Below are positions 10,159 through 21,900 of a DNA stretch of 64,000 nucleotides, one piece after another. The notes under the pieces are model-generated. The model was given only the letters and a program-made list of their open reading frames with translations. It ran no database searches and was not told the DNA's origin. The position numbers and the translations under genes are program-made. How positions within the stretch are numbered: position 1 is the stretch's first letter; every line of letters starts with the position of its first letter. The stretch spans positions 3,472,001-3,536,000 of the forward strand of contig BLLK01000022.1 in the NCBI GenBank assembly GCA_021927905.1. The letters run 5' to 3'. This DNA is from Chaetoceros tenuissimus (lineage: Eukaryota > Bacillariophyta > Thalassiosirophyceae > Chaetocerotales > Chaetocerotaceae).

Positions 10159-12526
10159 ATGCTGAGACCAAGAAAATTTGCAAGCGGTGAAGGTGTATCT
10201 TCCACAGCTGGGCAAAAGCTGTCAAAGTCAAAGAGGACCAAGATCCTTCTCACTATATCTTTACTTGTCGGTTGTGCTCTATTGATCAACGTTGACTATT
10301 CTTACTCAAGGCAATTAAAGTGTAGAATTGCAAGGCTTGGAGTGGACGATGCAAGATATCTTGAAGAAGGAGCAGTTGAGGATCCATGTACAGTCTTTTA
10401 TCCAAAAGGTGCGGCATTTATATTATTAATATTATTATTCGTAACTTTGTTCTCACAATACTCTTGCTACATGTAGATGCTCCTGATGAAATCGTTTACT
10501 CGTCTCAGACCTCGGAAGCAAATTATGAACCAGCATTTCTCGTTGCAGCAGACGTGAATAGCGAAGCTGCACCTCAAGACTCGGTATCTGGGGCTTACGT
10601 AATTGAACCCCCTAATTCATCTTCTACCTCCGAGGTCCAAGGCACTGTAAGAGGTCTTCTTACTTTATTCGCTCCAAAAGAGCGAACTGCTGAAGACGCT
10701 ATTGCACGTGAAAGTTCAAAAGATGAAGGAAGCATTGGATACTTCACATGTCTCACCGGATGTCAGGTTCCAGGCTGGTATGATGTTGATGCTGATACTC
10801 CTGATGCGGGTGCAGAGCTTTTGGAAGATTCCTCCCTTCAGAAGTGTCAAGTGTGTGAAACTACCGATACTGCTCTAGTAAGGCATCTCCAACAAACTGT
10901 TAGGCAAAATGGAAGATCAAGAATGTTACAGTCAGCATTGTTGAACTATACCATGCATGCGATCATTCATCCAATTGCAAACGAATGTCCTATTCAAGGA
11001 AACTATGGTGATACCTATGATAGAGCCAAATTATTTCAATCAGTTGGATATAATGTTGAAATTCTTGGTCAGCCAATCAAAGAGATCGACATGGTTGAAA
11101 CTAACCCATACATTGCACAAAATATCAATGCAGAAAATAATCCAGGTATTCGCAACACCATGAAGCTTCATATCTGGAGGCAGATCAAACATCCAATCGC
11201 TGTTCTTACGACATTTACCTCATTGATGCAATATGCATTGACGGATAAGTTTGATGATCTTCTGAACAATGGTGACTTGAAAGGATATTATATTCTTCAT
11301 CCCGATGGTACAGTCGATACAGACTTCTTGATTGTCAAGCCATCTATTGAAGAGTTTGATGCTTTGGTATATGCTTACATTCATACACCATACGGCCCGC
11401 ATACAGGATGGGGTAATAATGGAATCACTGATATGAGTCTTGGAGGATTTTTGGCTTACTACTTTGCATCGGATGCAGGATATGTGCAGCTTGATAGATG
11501 TAAATATGCAAACAATCTTGATTCTGAGTGCATGACGCAATATCCTACTACTGAAGACATCGTAGCATTCAAGGGATACGAGAAAGTTTGCGGAAACCCA
11601 AAGGTAAGTCTAAGATGTGCAGTTATACTTGATATGATATTTATTCAAATTCAAACTTGGTCTCAATGGTATGATCCCTCTTCTATTTCTAGAATTGTCC
11701 ATATGATGATCCATCACACGATACAGCTACTTTCCTAGCATGTAGAAAGGTTCATCAAATGTATTTCAATAATCGATACACTTTTGAAGAGACCAAACTC
11801 GCAAATAAGACCCACAAGCAAGAACGAATTGGACTTTTCAAACCAAGTACCTTTTTGGGATACTGTCAAAAGGCTGGTGCTGATGGATACCTTAGTATGA
11901 CTGGAGATATCATTGAGAAACCTTCATGGCAGGTCGTCTGTCCACCCATGTCTTGTCCTGAAGGAACATTCATGAAATCTGATTGCACATGCACAAGTGT
12001 AACTGACGATCCATGCGATGCATGTCCGAGTGGTACAAGGTGTCAAGTGACACCTACTTTGATGTGCATTGACTGTAGCTGTAGTTTTTGTGATGACTCA
12101 AATGTTTCTTGTTGTAGCTCCAATGGAAGTGGAAGTTGTACAATCGGTGCCGGTAACACAGACAATTGTAGTTCCCAAGGTTTGAATTTTCCAGCCATTG
12201 TCGGTTCTAGCAATGTTTGCTCAACAGTGGACCTATTAACGCTAACAGCTGTACCCAATGGATGTGGGTGTCGACCTCAATCCACAACGCCGTGTGTGTA
12301 TAATCCAGATTGGGCTAGCGAAGATGATACAAAATGTTTTATCTGCACTACAGCTGATTTAGCTCTAGGTGCGTGTCCTACATGCCAAAGTTGTATTAGT
12401 AACTGTGCAAATGGGGCATGTATGTTGACAGCTAATACCGTCGATGAGTTTGCTGCATGTTTGGGTTCGATCGAGGATGATGAATGCCGTTCAAACTGCC
12501 ATCATCAATGCTTAAAGAGTTTTTAA
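10159..12526 (+). CDS. GT8-like type II membrane protein with Cys-rich tail, DxD not evident
   Basis: Three exons (10159-10408, 10477-11603, 11693-12526) give 736 residues; all junctions are GT-AG and in frame. Residues about 30-52 form one membrane anchor (KILLTISLLVGCALLI), as in Golgi glycosyltransferases. The central part has features I associate with glycogenin-like (GT8) proteins: YTMHAIIHPIANEC, IRNTMKLHIW, DTDFLIVKPSIEEFDALV, and a GWGNNGI...GFLAYYFAS segment. Where the family carries the HLDxD metal motif this protein reads PIAVLTTFTSLMQY, so the catalytic DxD appears absent. The last about 200 residues are Cys-rich (CPPMSCPEGT, CPTCQSCISNC). It may be a non-catalytic paralogue. A strong acceptor at about 12613 suggests the true C-terminus could be longer. 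Confidence 0.55.
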
Positions 12527-12987
12527 AAAAGAAGGGGTATGATAATAAGGGCATAGCGATACAATATCTAAATGATCATGCAATATTATTTCAATTTTTT
12601 CATTTGCATAGTTTCCAGACCAATCTTAACCATAGAAATACTCCATGAAACTGTCCGGATTCCTCTGGATCCAGTCTTCAAACTCGATGCTGAACAAGTT
12701 ATTGACGAGACTCAAGAAACTACAAGAAAGAATCTAGAAAAAACAAAGCTTTGGTTTACCTATGGACTATCACCACTCATTTCCTAAGCAGTTGTAATTG
12801 TAAAAGGAATTGATTATGGATGTACAGAAACTGAACTTGGATCTGAATGGTCTCCACTTGGAGGAAAAGAATCAGTCAATGATTCAAATACTTGAGAGTG
12901 AAGCTATCACTACTGATGAATCTATTGAAGGATGCGCAGACCTTGCGAAATAAAAGAGTCACCATTTGTGTAAAGCTAGTTGTATTT
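12527..12987. other. Gap with possible extra 3' exon of the GT8-like gene
   Basis: A strong polypyrimidine-AG acceptor (ends about 12613) precedes an open stretch to 12787 (SRPILTIEILHETVRIPLDP...). A further coding-like stretch lies around 12790-12893 (VKGIDYGCTETELGSEW). A weak donor (GTTTTT at about 12520) would join the first in frame to the preceding gene. I cannot prove either is translated; they may be real exons or decayed sequence. Confidence 0.3.
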
Positions 12988-14230
12988 TTATACCTCTTTC
13001 TGGAAGCATCTCTCTTCCAGTCCTAAACCATGAGACAAAAAATACAAGATTTCTTTGTCCAAGCGTCGTCTCCACTTCTTTGCTGCTTCTTCGTTACCAA
13101 CATCGTTTGTTTGTTTCCATTTTCGACAAACATTCATCATTGGACAGAGAAGTTTGTGACCAATACGCATACCTGTCAATGGGTCTTTCTTCCAATTTAG
13201 ACGTTGGTGGTCAAGGCTACAATAACAAGCAACTCGACATCCGCTACAAACAAAGGGTACATCGGAGTCGGTGATTGCTTGTGTACATGATCTACAAATG
13301 TGTTCTTGGCAAATTTTTTTCACGAATTCATCAACCCAAAAGACGGCTTCCCTGCTCACTTGTTTATGATACATGACTTCCCATTGTGCAAAGACTAGCA
13401 AAACCTGACAAAATCTACCATTTATGTCGAATCCGTCTAAGCCATAATAATAGTATTTACTAGGGGGACAGGGACATGGCATGAAGTTGTGGATAAGAGA
13501 ATGATCAGATAGACCGAGTCGATACTGCTCGAAATACACTATGGCTAAAGTCATTTTATCACCGGTAAGCTGTTCCAGTTGTTTAGCGATAGAAATGGCT
13601 TTCTCGAATTCCTTCATCAGCATCAATACAATAACTGTAGCTTCCATTCCTTGAGTAATTGCATCAACACCATCATTACCTTTTAGAATAACCCTGCACG
13701 TCCAGTCATTGAGGAGAGAGAGACATTCATCTACAGTCGTTTTTCCCTGTCTCGACAAAGCAAGCCGCCAATGAAATATGAGGCTATAATACTGCAAACT
13801 AATCGGAAGCTCGTTGGTCTGAGTTATCGAAAGAAGGCTATCGATTACACCAGGTATCTTCTCGTACTTATAGGTGTAGTAGTGAACAAAAACTAGCGTG
13901 TGATAGAAATAAGAAATCTTATTGTCGTCTGTAACTTGAACAAGTCTAAAGATTGTACCTTGCTTCGTTTCCATGAAGTGAATACCGTCCTCCAACACTT
14001 TCGTGAGTTTAGAGTGCAAATTATTTTTGTGATAGAGATGCGCTTCGGTCCTTATTTCATCAAGCCTAGCATAGAAGCTGTCAACCAATCCTTGTAAAAT
14101 CGTATTAAATGAGGAAATCAAGGAGCTACTGCAATTAAGACGATTAAAAATAGATCTAGAACTTACTTCTCTCCCTTATTTGCCTACTAAGTTCGCCCTG
14201 TTGTCTATTCCTCTTTCCTTTCTTACCCAT
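12988..14230 (-). CDS. MYND-finger protein, cluster copy 1
   Basis: First of a minus-strand tandem family. The main exon (14128-12988) encodes a helical, TPR-like body and a C-terminal MYND-type finger: CRSC, CSGCRVACYCSLDHQ, GHKLLC. A short first exon (14230-14167, MGKKGKRNRQQ...) matches the basic first exons of the sister genes. With the visible GTAAGT donor and TGCAG acceptor the two exons are one base out of frame, whereas copies 2 and 3 join cleanly. Either a different splice site is used or this copy has lost its start. The finger is variant, with CYC-x3-HQ spacing shared across the cluster. Biochemical role is unknown. Confidence 0.65.
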
Positions 14231-14708
14231 ACTTTGAATAGATCCTTTACCGCTAGATTCTCATTCAACAAGTCCAATACTGTTTCCTTCTTTTTCACTG
14301 TGCTACACTTGCTTGGCTACCATAGTGTTGGATCAAGTACCTAGTTGAATGACTCCTAGTTGCTTGCTGGAAGATCAAAGTGCAGGTTTGGCGCCAAAAA
14401 GAAGCCGGAAGAACATCAGTCCCACTTCGAAATTTTCAGAAATGGCCTTGCATGAAAAGAGCCCTTCCTCCTTTTTGTAAGTGAATGGGTTATCAGTAAG
14501 GTACGGTTTACATAGACCAAGCGATAGCGCTTAGACTATTGTATCTTAATTTTGACTCTTTTGACTACGAGCAAGGGGTCTTCACATGTCTACTTTAAAT
14601 TATTTTCAAATAGCTACTACTTGGAGCTTCCTTCAAAACTATTCTTATATAACTTTTTTTTCATCCATGGAAATATTTTTTTTCAAGAAAGAAGCCAGTG
14701 ATTTCTAT
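14231..14708. promoter_or_regulatory. Upstream region of MYND copy 1 with E2F-like palindrome
   Basis: A perfect 12-bp palindrome TTTGGCGCCAAA (14387-14398) matches the E2F/DP consensus. It is followed by GAAGCCGGAAGAACATCAGT and a stretch resembling one upstream of copy 3 (18577 onward). A second shared stretch (about 14560-14640; TTATTTTCAAAT, TTGGAGCTTC) recurs at about 18735-18835. It also contains the 3' end region of copy 2. Confidence 0.55.
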
Positions 14709-15954
14709 TTACTTGAAACACTTGTCCTTTAGACCCAAGCCATCTGACAAGAAATACAAACATTCCCTCTCGAAACGGAGTCTCAATCTTGAAACTTGTT
14801 CATTGTCACCATTATCATGTGCATGCCTCCACTTTCTGTAAGCTTTCATCAATGGACATAATACCTCATGCCCAATACGCATCCCTCTGACTGCTTCCTT
14901 CTTCCAAGTCATCCGTTGATGATCGATACTACAATAGCAAGCTACTCGGCATCCACTGCAGACGAGTTGTACTTCGGTAGGGGTACCAGCTTGGCCACAT
15001 GTAAAGCAACAACTTTTGACTTTCGGGATCATATCTAAGTACCCTTCTATAAAACTGATAGCTTTCCTGAATATTTTCTCTGTTTCACCAGATGTCAACT
15101 GATGGAGTAAGTAAGTCGATTGTGCAAGAACTAACACAGAACTGGGATTAACAGTATTGAAACCATCATTCTTGTGCTTCTCCAAGACATTTAAAAAGAA
15201 ATCTTCAGGGAGAGTTTTATCTCCAGCTATATACTGCTCCAAATACGTAGTGACTAGAGACAATCTATCTCCGGTTAGTTCTTCCAATTGTTTGCCAAGA
15301 ACTATAGCTTCGTCAAAAAGTTTCGTTGTCCTAAGAATATCAGCAGATCGACGCAAATCCTGCTCAATTTCATCATCATCTTTTCTTCCGTGGGTAATAA
15401 GCGACTTACTGAATGAGATAAAGGTATCTATGTTTCCTTGACCTTGCCTCAAGAGAGCTTCGTGGTATTGCAATTGCATAGAACGAAAAATTGGCGACTC
15501 AATCTTCATCTTCATTTTGATGTTACCTCTCTCAAAGAGATTCTCATAAATTTGAATTGCACCACTAAAGTTGTAACGATCGAATTCTACCATCATAAGA
15601 TTTCCATAAAAATTTGTTTTGCTTCTAACGAACCAGGTTTGTAGGTTCATCTTGAGCACGGTATCACTCGACTCGAGCATTGTAGTCTCAATCAACTGGA
15701 TTCCTTCTCTTAGCACATTCACAGCTTGCGAAAGAAGAAGGAGGCGATTACTTATACTAAATTTTCCTTGCAATTCTCCAAGTCGAGTTTGCACGTCATA
15801 AATAGAGGCTAAAACATGATCATATTGTAGTGAATCGAATCGATGTTACTTCACAGGTCTTTTAAGAAATTTGCTTTCACCTACACGAATGTAACTTACC
15901 TCGATCTGCAACAGTTACTGTCTTCTGTTTACTTCTCTTTCCTTTCTTCCCCAT
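14709..15954 (-). CDS. MYND-finger protein, cluster copy 2
   Basis: Intact member, 384 residues, two exons: 15954-15900 (MGKKGKRSKQKTVTVADR) and 15808-14709, intron 15809-15899 (GTAAGT...TTTTAG), phase 1. The body is helical and resembles TPR solenoids (repeated pattern LxxQLEELTGDRLSL). The C-terminal finger is CFTCG, CSGCRVACYCSIDHQ, GHEVLC. The basic, Lys/Arg-rich first exon could serve nuclear or RNA targeting (inference). It is adjacent to copy 1 and a remnant copy in the same orientation, evidence of serial tandem duplication. Partner proteins are unknown. Confidence 0.75.
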
Positions 15955-16437
15955 AGTTGGATAGTGGATGGAGTTTTGGTAATATGATTCTTTGTTCTAC
16001 TTTACTGCAATGATTGAATGATCAATCGATAGAGAGTGTGGAGTGAAGACGATTGAAATATTGTTTTTCTTTCTCAGTATGGAAAGAACAAAAAAGAAGT
16101 CAAAAGAACAAAGGCCGCAATGTCAACAATGGCCTTGCATCAAACTAGGCTAGACAACTGAAGAAAGAACAGCAAGAAGAACCGAAAATAAAGTTCTTGG
16201 TTTGTTTTAGAAATGATTTAGTGAAATGTATGAGTACAATTTCTAGTTTACATTTTCTAGTACGTATAGTAATTTATTTCAAGCAATTTGTCAAAAGAGA
16301 AAGCACAAGGTTTGTTAGTTTAGTTTCTTCTTCAGTTAAAACTAAATCAATCCAAAGAATTGTACTTTTCACCACTTGTTCTGTAGAGAATAAGATTCCG
16401 ACGAAGGAAAGCCTATTCTGGAACACTCTACTCCTGA
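15955..16437. other. MYND-cluster spacer, duplicated sequence
   Basis: Upstream region of copy 2 and 3' flank of the remnant copy. The segment 16190-16280 (GTACAATTTCTAGTTTACAT, TTTTCTAGTACGTATA) recurs almost identically at 18870-18960, and a shorter version at 17045-17090. No gene is seen. Confidence 0.6.
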
Positions 16438-16806
16438 TTATGATCTCCACCAAGCCTCATTGCTAAAAGAAACAAATGGTCCGTCTCTGCAGACTCTTTG
16501 CTTTTTAGAGATCGCTTGATCATGTTGTCGGTCATGACAGCAAATCGTCCAGGAAACTCCATCATTGGATTCCTTCTCTAAGCTCATCCGCAGCTTGAGA
16601 AAATAGATCGTTGTTACTACTTTTTCTGTTAATTCGTCCATTTTTGTTTGTAGATCGTCCATAGAGGCTATACAAAGTGTAGTGAATCGACTTGATGTTA
16701 CTGCACAGGTCTTGGAAGATATTTGTTTACTCCTACAAGAATGCAACTTACCTCGATCTACAGCTTTTACTGTCTTCAGTCTACTTCTCTTTCCTTTCTT
16801 ACCCAT
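16438..16806 (-). pseudogene. Truncated MYND-family copy
   Basis: The first exon (MGKKGKRSRLKTVKAVDR), the phase-1 intron (16668-16751) and the start of exon 2 (ASMDDLQTKMDELTEKVV) match copy 2. After about 30 residues the similarity stops, and no body or zinc finger follows before the stop. The intron is a multiple of three and stop-free, so the unspliced frame is open too. This is a 3'-truncated duplicate; whether it is transcribed is unknown. Confidence 0.7.
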
Positions 16807-17101
16807 AGTCTGATAGATGGTGAAATAGTAATATGATTGCGTGTTCTACTTTACTATGGTGCTGCAGTGATAGCGAGTATCGATCTGTAGATAACGTGGA
16901 GTGAAGATGATTGATTCGATTTTTGATATCGATTCGATTTTGAATTGATTTACAGGGAGTACACGGAGGCAGATAAGTACTTACGTATGCAAGTATGTAT
17001 CCGTCAGGTGAATATTCGAATATTATAGATACGTTTTTATATTGAAATGTGTGAGTACAATTTTTAGTTTACATTTTCTATTTACATCTCTTCTGTAAAG
17101 A

Positions 17102-18416
17102 CTAATAAAATTCGTATACCGGTATATCCTTCTTCTGAAAGCATTTGCCCTTCAGGCCTAACCCATGAGAAAGAAAGTACAAACATTCTCTATCCAGACG
17201 TCTTCTCAATTTCAAAGCTCTTTCATTGCCTTTCTTGTTAGCTATCAGCTTCCATTTTCTGTAAGCTTTCATCAATGGACACAGAATCTCGTGACCGATC
17301 CGCATTCCTCTGACAGCATCCTTTTTCCAAGTCATACGCTGGTGGTCAAGGCTACAGTAGCAAGCAACACGACAACCACTACACACGAGTTGGACTTCTG
17401 TTGCAGTTCCTGTTTGATTGCAAGTAAAGCAACGCCTTCCAAAGTACAAGTTGCGCTCAAGGTATCTTTCTACATAATCGATTGCAGAGTTGCACAGGTT
17501 TGCGGATAGTTCTTTATCATCTACTTGATGGCATAGAAAGTCACATTGTGCGATCGTCATAAAGTATGCATCACGTTGGCACAATACAATCTCCCCGGGA
17601 ACGTCATCGAACTTGTTGAATACTACTTGGACTCTATCCAAGAAATATTTGCAAAAGTCCTTGCCTATCTGCTGCTGATGATACTCTACTCGGTATCGCT
17701 CAAGATTTGATACTACATTTTCAAAAATAACCATATCCGCCATAGAAATTTCAGAAAAAGCTCTTTCTTCATTCTCAGTAAGCCTTTCCAACTTTTCACC
17801 CAAAGCAATTGCTGCATCATACTCCTTCATATTTCTCAGTATCATCACGAGCTCCAAAGCTTTAGCAACCATACTAGTATCATGCATTTTCTCAGAGATA
17901 CGAGTGTCAATGAGAGATACAACTCTTCTCTTATTTTCCTTTGAACCATCTAGTCTTAGCATAGCGAGTTGACCGTACAATTCAGACATGAAACCAAGCG
18001 ATAGCACCTTCTTTTCTTTTTCAGGTAACATTTGAATATCATTGTAGATTTGAATAACGTCGTCAAAACTGCAACGGCTGTAATCTACACTTATTAGACC
18101 CACATAATACACAGCCTTTTGTTTGAGTATTTGAGAATCGATTGAACCAGTATTTTCTAGAATTGTGTCTTGCATTTCTTGTACAATCTCAATACATTCC
18201 CGATACTTGTGTGCAGTTTCGGACCATAACATATTTTCCCTACTTTCACTGACTTCTTTGTTTAGTTGGAGAAGTCTTCTACCGATCAAAGGTACTATAG
18301 TTGCTTATGAGAAAGGAGCATTCAAATATTCTATTTGCATCTACATATGTCAACTTACTGTTACTGCCATGGCCCACAGAACGACCCTTACGATTTCTTC
18401 TACTCTTTTTACCCAT
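17102..18416 (-). CDS. MYND-finger protein, cluster copy 3
   Basis: Intact member, 416 residues. Exon 1 18416-18359 (MGKKSRRNRKGRSVGHGSN), intron 18295-18358 (GTAAGT...CTATAG), exon 2 18294-17102 beginning IPLIGRRLLQLNKEV. It has the same architecture as copies 1 and 2: basic leader, helical TPR-like body, MYND-type finger (CFTC, CSGCRVACYCSLDHQ, GHEILC) and a conserved tail RECLYFLSHGLGL. Its upstream region carries the same E2F-like palindrome as copy 1. REV3 begins its 3' end about 550 bp further on. Confidence 0.75.
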
Positions 18417-18969
18417 CCTTTCTTGTTGTGAGAAATTGAAAGCTGTAAAAATACTTGCTAGAACCAGTATAGAAAAGAGAGAGAGAGATCGAAGTGTCTT
18501 GAAAGTATGTTTGAACATCTGAAGCTTCTGTAGTACGTAACTATGCAAAAAAGTGAAAGTTTAAGTAAAGAGTCAGTTTGGCGCCAAAAGAACAAAAAGA
18601 AGCCGGAAGAACATCAGTCCCACTTCGAAATTTTCAAAAATGGCCTATACATGAAAAGAGCGTGTGGAAATGACTTAAGGTACGGTTCAATTAGACTGCT
18701 GTATCTTAATTTCGACTGAGATAAATGCAGTATCTTTTGACTACAAGCAAGAAGTATGCACATGTCTAGTTTGTATTATGGATGACCCTAAATTATTTTC
18801 AAATATAGCTACCATTTGGAGCTTCTTCAAACGCTAGTATTCAGCTAGGCAGACAAAAGAAGAAAGAAGAATCAAATTAAAAGTTCTTTGGTTTGTTTTA
18901 GAAATGGTTTCGTCAAACGTTTAAGTACAATTTCTAGTTTACATTTTCTAGTACGTATATAGTTACTTA
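18417..18969. promoter_or_regulatory. MYND copy 3 promoter region and REV3 3' flank
   Basis: Holds TTTGGCGCCAAA at 18577-18588 (E2F-like) and blocks shared with 14.39-14.64 kb. The 18870-18960 block is a near copy of 16190-16280. The REV3 3' flank is therefore built partly from MYND-unit sequence. Confidence 0.55.
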
Positions 18970-21900
18970 TTAATTCAAACAATTCAAGGCTTTGCATAGT
19001 CCAATAGCTTCAATTTCTGATTCACGTAATTCATGACGTTTGTATGTAATTGGACAATCTATACATGTGCATATCGAGATGGGAGATACAACACCACCAC
19101 TGACAAAGACTTCTGATGCTGAGTTTTGTAGAAATCGATTCTTTTTCTTTTCGACTGCTTTCTCAGGAGCATAAGTGCCTGAACTTTCCATGCAACCATT
19201 GCAAGATTGGCATATTTTAGCATATGCATTAGCCTTTTGTTGAATATCATGTAATGTCTGTAATGCAAGAAATGTCGCTGCATCTTGATCGACTTTGCAT
19301 TGTGCACATATTACTGATTTGCTATTACCATCTGATTTTGCTTTCTTTCCGCAAATTGAACAAGTGTCACCTGACATGACGAGCAGAGAAAAAAAATATG
19401 AATTTCATGTTGGAGGCAAGAGGCAAAGGATGGACTATCGCAACTGTACTTACTTCCAAAGTAGACACTGATCATTGCACTGTTTCCTGTTCGAGTTACT
19501 GGCCAATGATGTAGACGCTTTTGGGGTTTAGGCGCAGCTTCATACCATGTATTGATGTCGATGCGAAAGGGAGCTAATGAGAAGCAACGATTCAAGGCAG
19601 CATTGACATGCTTTGTAGTATAGTATTGAGAGTGAATTGTGTAAGAGTCCCATTGAGCAAGAAGCTCATTTGGCGTTAATACACAGTCTCTTAGTTTGAA
19701 ACTACGCCCTGGAGAAGCGACAATTACATATGGCAAACGTTCTTTGTGGTGCATGACTCGACCTGGGTCTGCCTCTGCTAATCTCTTTGCGAGAGCTGCT
19801 TGTACTGGACCGGTCTTTCCTCTATAGGAGCTCCTTACTCTACCAGTTAGAATAAAATTGGAGACTGGTAAACGCCCTGAATGTATAAGAGCCCACTGTC
19901 TATTTAGATAATCTTGAAGTTTATTGATCCCCTTGTTCTGAAATACGTTGATTAAAGCATTCCTGAGAATCTTTTGAGTCAGGTCACACTGATCTTTACG
20001 TATGGTTTCAATCCCTTTTGCCTATGGGAGAGACGCATTAGATCTACGTTTGGTTTGAGAATCTCTATTACCAACACATGCACTTACCTCAAATGAAGGA
20101 GTCTTTTGATCTGGTGATTCAAACTTCATTCCACAATATTTCTTTTTCTGTAAATTGGAAAAAGAATTAGGTGACTTTGTATTGACAAGAGATTCATGAA
20201 GAACTAATCAACAGGTACGTACCGTTTGTAGCAAGCATCCTTTGTAGACCTTTTCTAGTTTCAGCTGAACTGGTGGAGGGTTTGCTCCAGTAACAGCATC
20301 GCAGAATGAATTACCAAAAGCAAAGGCTTCCTTCACAGTGCGCCCGGGTAGCTTGATGAATATGGAATCTGTGTCACCTATATTTGATGCATGGATTTGA
20401 GTGATCAATTTCCGACTTTGAACTTGATCAAGATTTTTGACGTCAATTTTTTGTTTTGTATACGTACCGTAGACTACATTAGCACCTTTCCATCGACCAT
20501 TTTCGTCTTTTCCCCACTCATTCGCAAGAAGAATAGCATTAGTCAAAGTCTTTCTTCCGCACTCGACGATACTATCAGCAAGTAATGGCATTGCAGATCG
20601 ACCGCTAAATGTTGCTGAAGTATATCCGCTGTCAAGTTCAAAGTGTCAGTAAATGGTGAAACATTACAAAAGATGCATACTTACAAATACTTACTAAGTT
20701 ACATTGGCAACATACTTCAAGGCCAATTGTCTTGCCTCGAGTTGGCGTAAAACTGCTGGTGGTGGTTTCTTCATAGATTTCTTATATTGCTTTGCTGCTT
20801 TTTTAATCATTGCTCGAGTTGATAAAATCTCATCCAAGACGGACGGAAGTACTATTATCATATGATGGAAATTAATACTATGGAATTTAAAGATTTTCAA
20901 TACGTCTGTTGGAAAGCCATCGACTTACCTCCCTTTAGTACTCCCTCTGAAACATATATCGATCCTGTTGGTGTAGTGTATGCTCTATCTGTTTTCTCTG
21001 GAAGTTTGGAATCTAACAGAGACTTCATATGCTGCCTTAAAACATACCCACTTTGAGTTTCATCGTAGTGAAAGGGTCCAAGCTTTTCCGTTGTTTTGCC
21101 TATGTACATTCAATGTAGTTAGAGTATTAGTCAATAGTACAGTTCTATTTCAAAGCACTTTAACATACCTTTCTGTCGCATTTCTTTTCTAGTACTATGG
21201 TATTCCAATTTCCCGGCACTTGTGCTATAGCAGAGGTTGTATGCAATGACAAGACTAGGATACAATGCTGTAAAATCGCATACAACAACTGGGTCAAAAT
21301 GGAATCCACTTTGTGGCTCAAGAGTCATGGCTTGACACTCTAACGCCTCTTGCCTTTTACAATCACTTTTGGAAGGAGAGAAGAAGAAGTAGCCTCGTTG
21401 ATTACAGTTACTATCTAACTGGTTTGAATTGTTTTGAATAAGATTCCTGCGAACTTTCCAAGGACTTTGAGTTTGAGAATCTTGCTCTTCACTGCTTACT
21501 GATAATGAAGCTGACTTCTTACTACCCTTCTTTTCTCCGCGCTCATCAGATTGAAGACTTTGCAATGCTCTCAAAAGAACTCCTTCTACTTTGTACTGGG
21601 ATCCTCTTATACCTGGAAAAGACTGTGAAAATTCTGTATTGAAATGAGAGTGAGTTAAATATTAATCAAAACATGGATTGAAATTTTGTTGCGCCTTACC
21701 TACTCCGCTTAATCTAGCTGCTTCTCCAGCTCTACCAATAATATCAAGAGCATCAAATAATAGGAGGTTAGCATGGGCTTGGGCAATGCGATGTTTAAGA
21801 ACTCGCCATCTCTGCGTCCCTTTCTTTTCACCATACCACCTTGTAAGGATCAAATCATCGTGGTTTGGGATGCGCTTACGCATAACTGTCCATAACATAG

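Noticed and set aside
20378-20467. A 30-residue insertion in REV3 between YG and DTDS
   Set aside because: The stretch has GTACGT and ATATAG borders and removing it restores the universal YGDTDS motif, so it is an in-frame intron.
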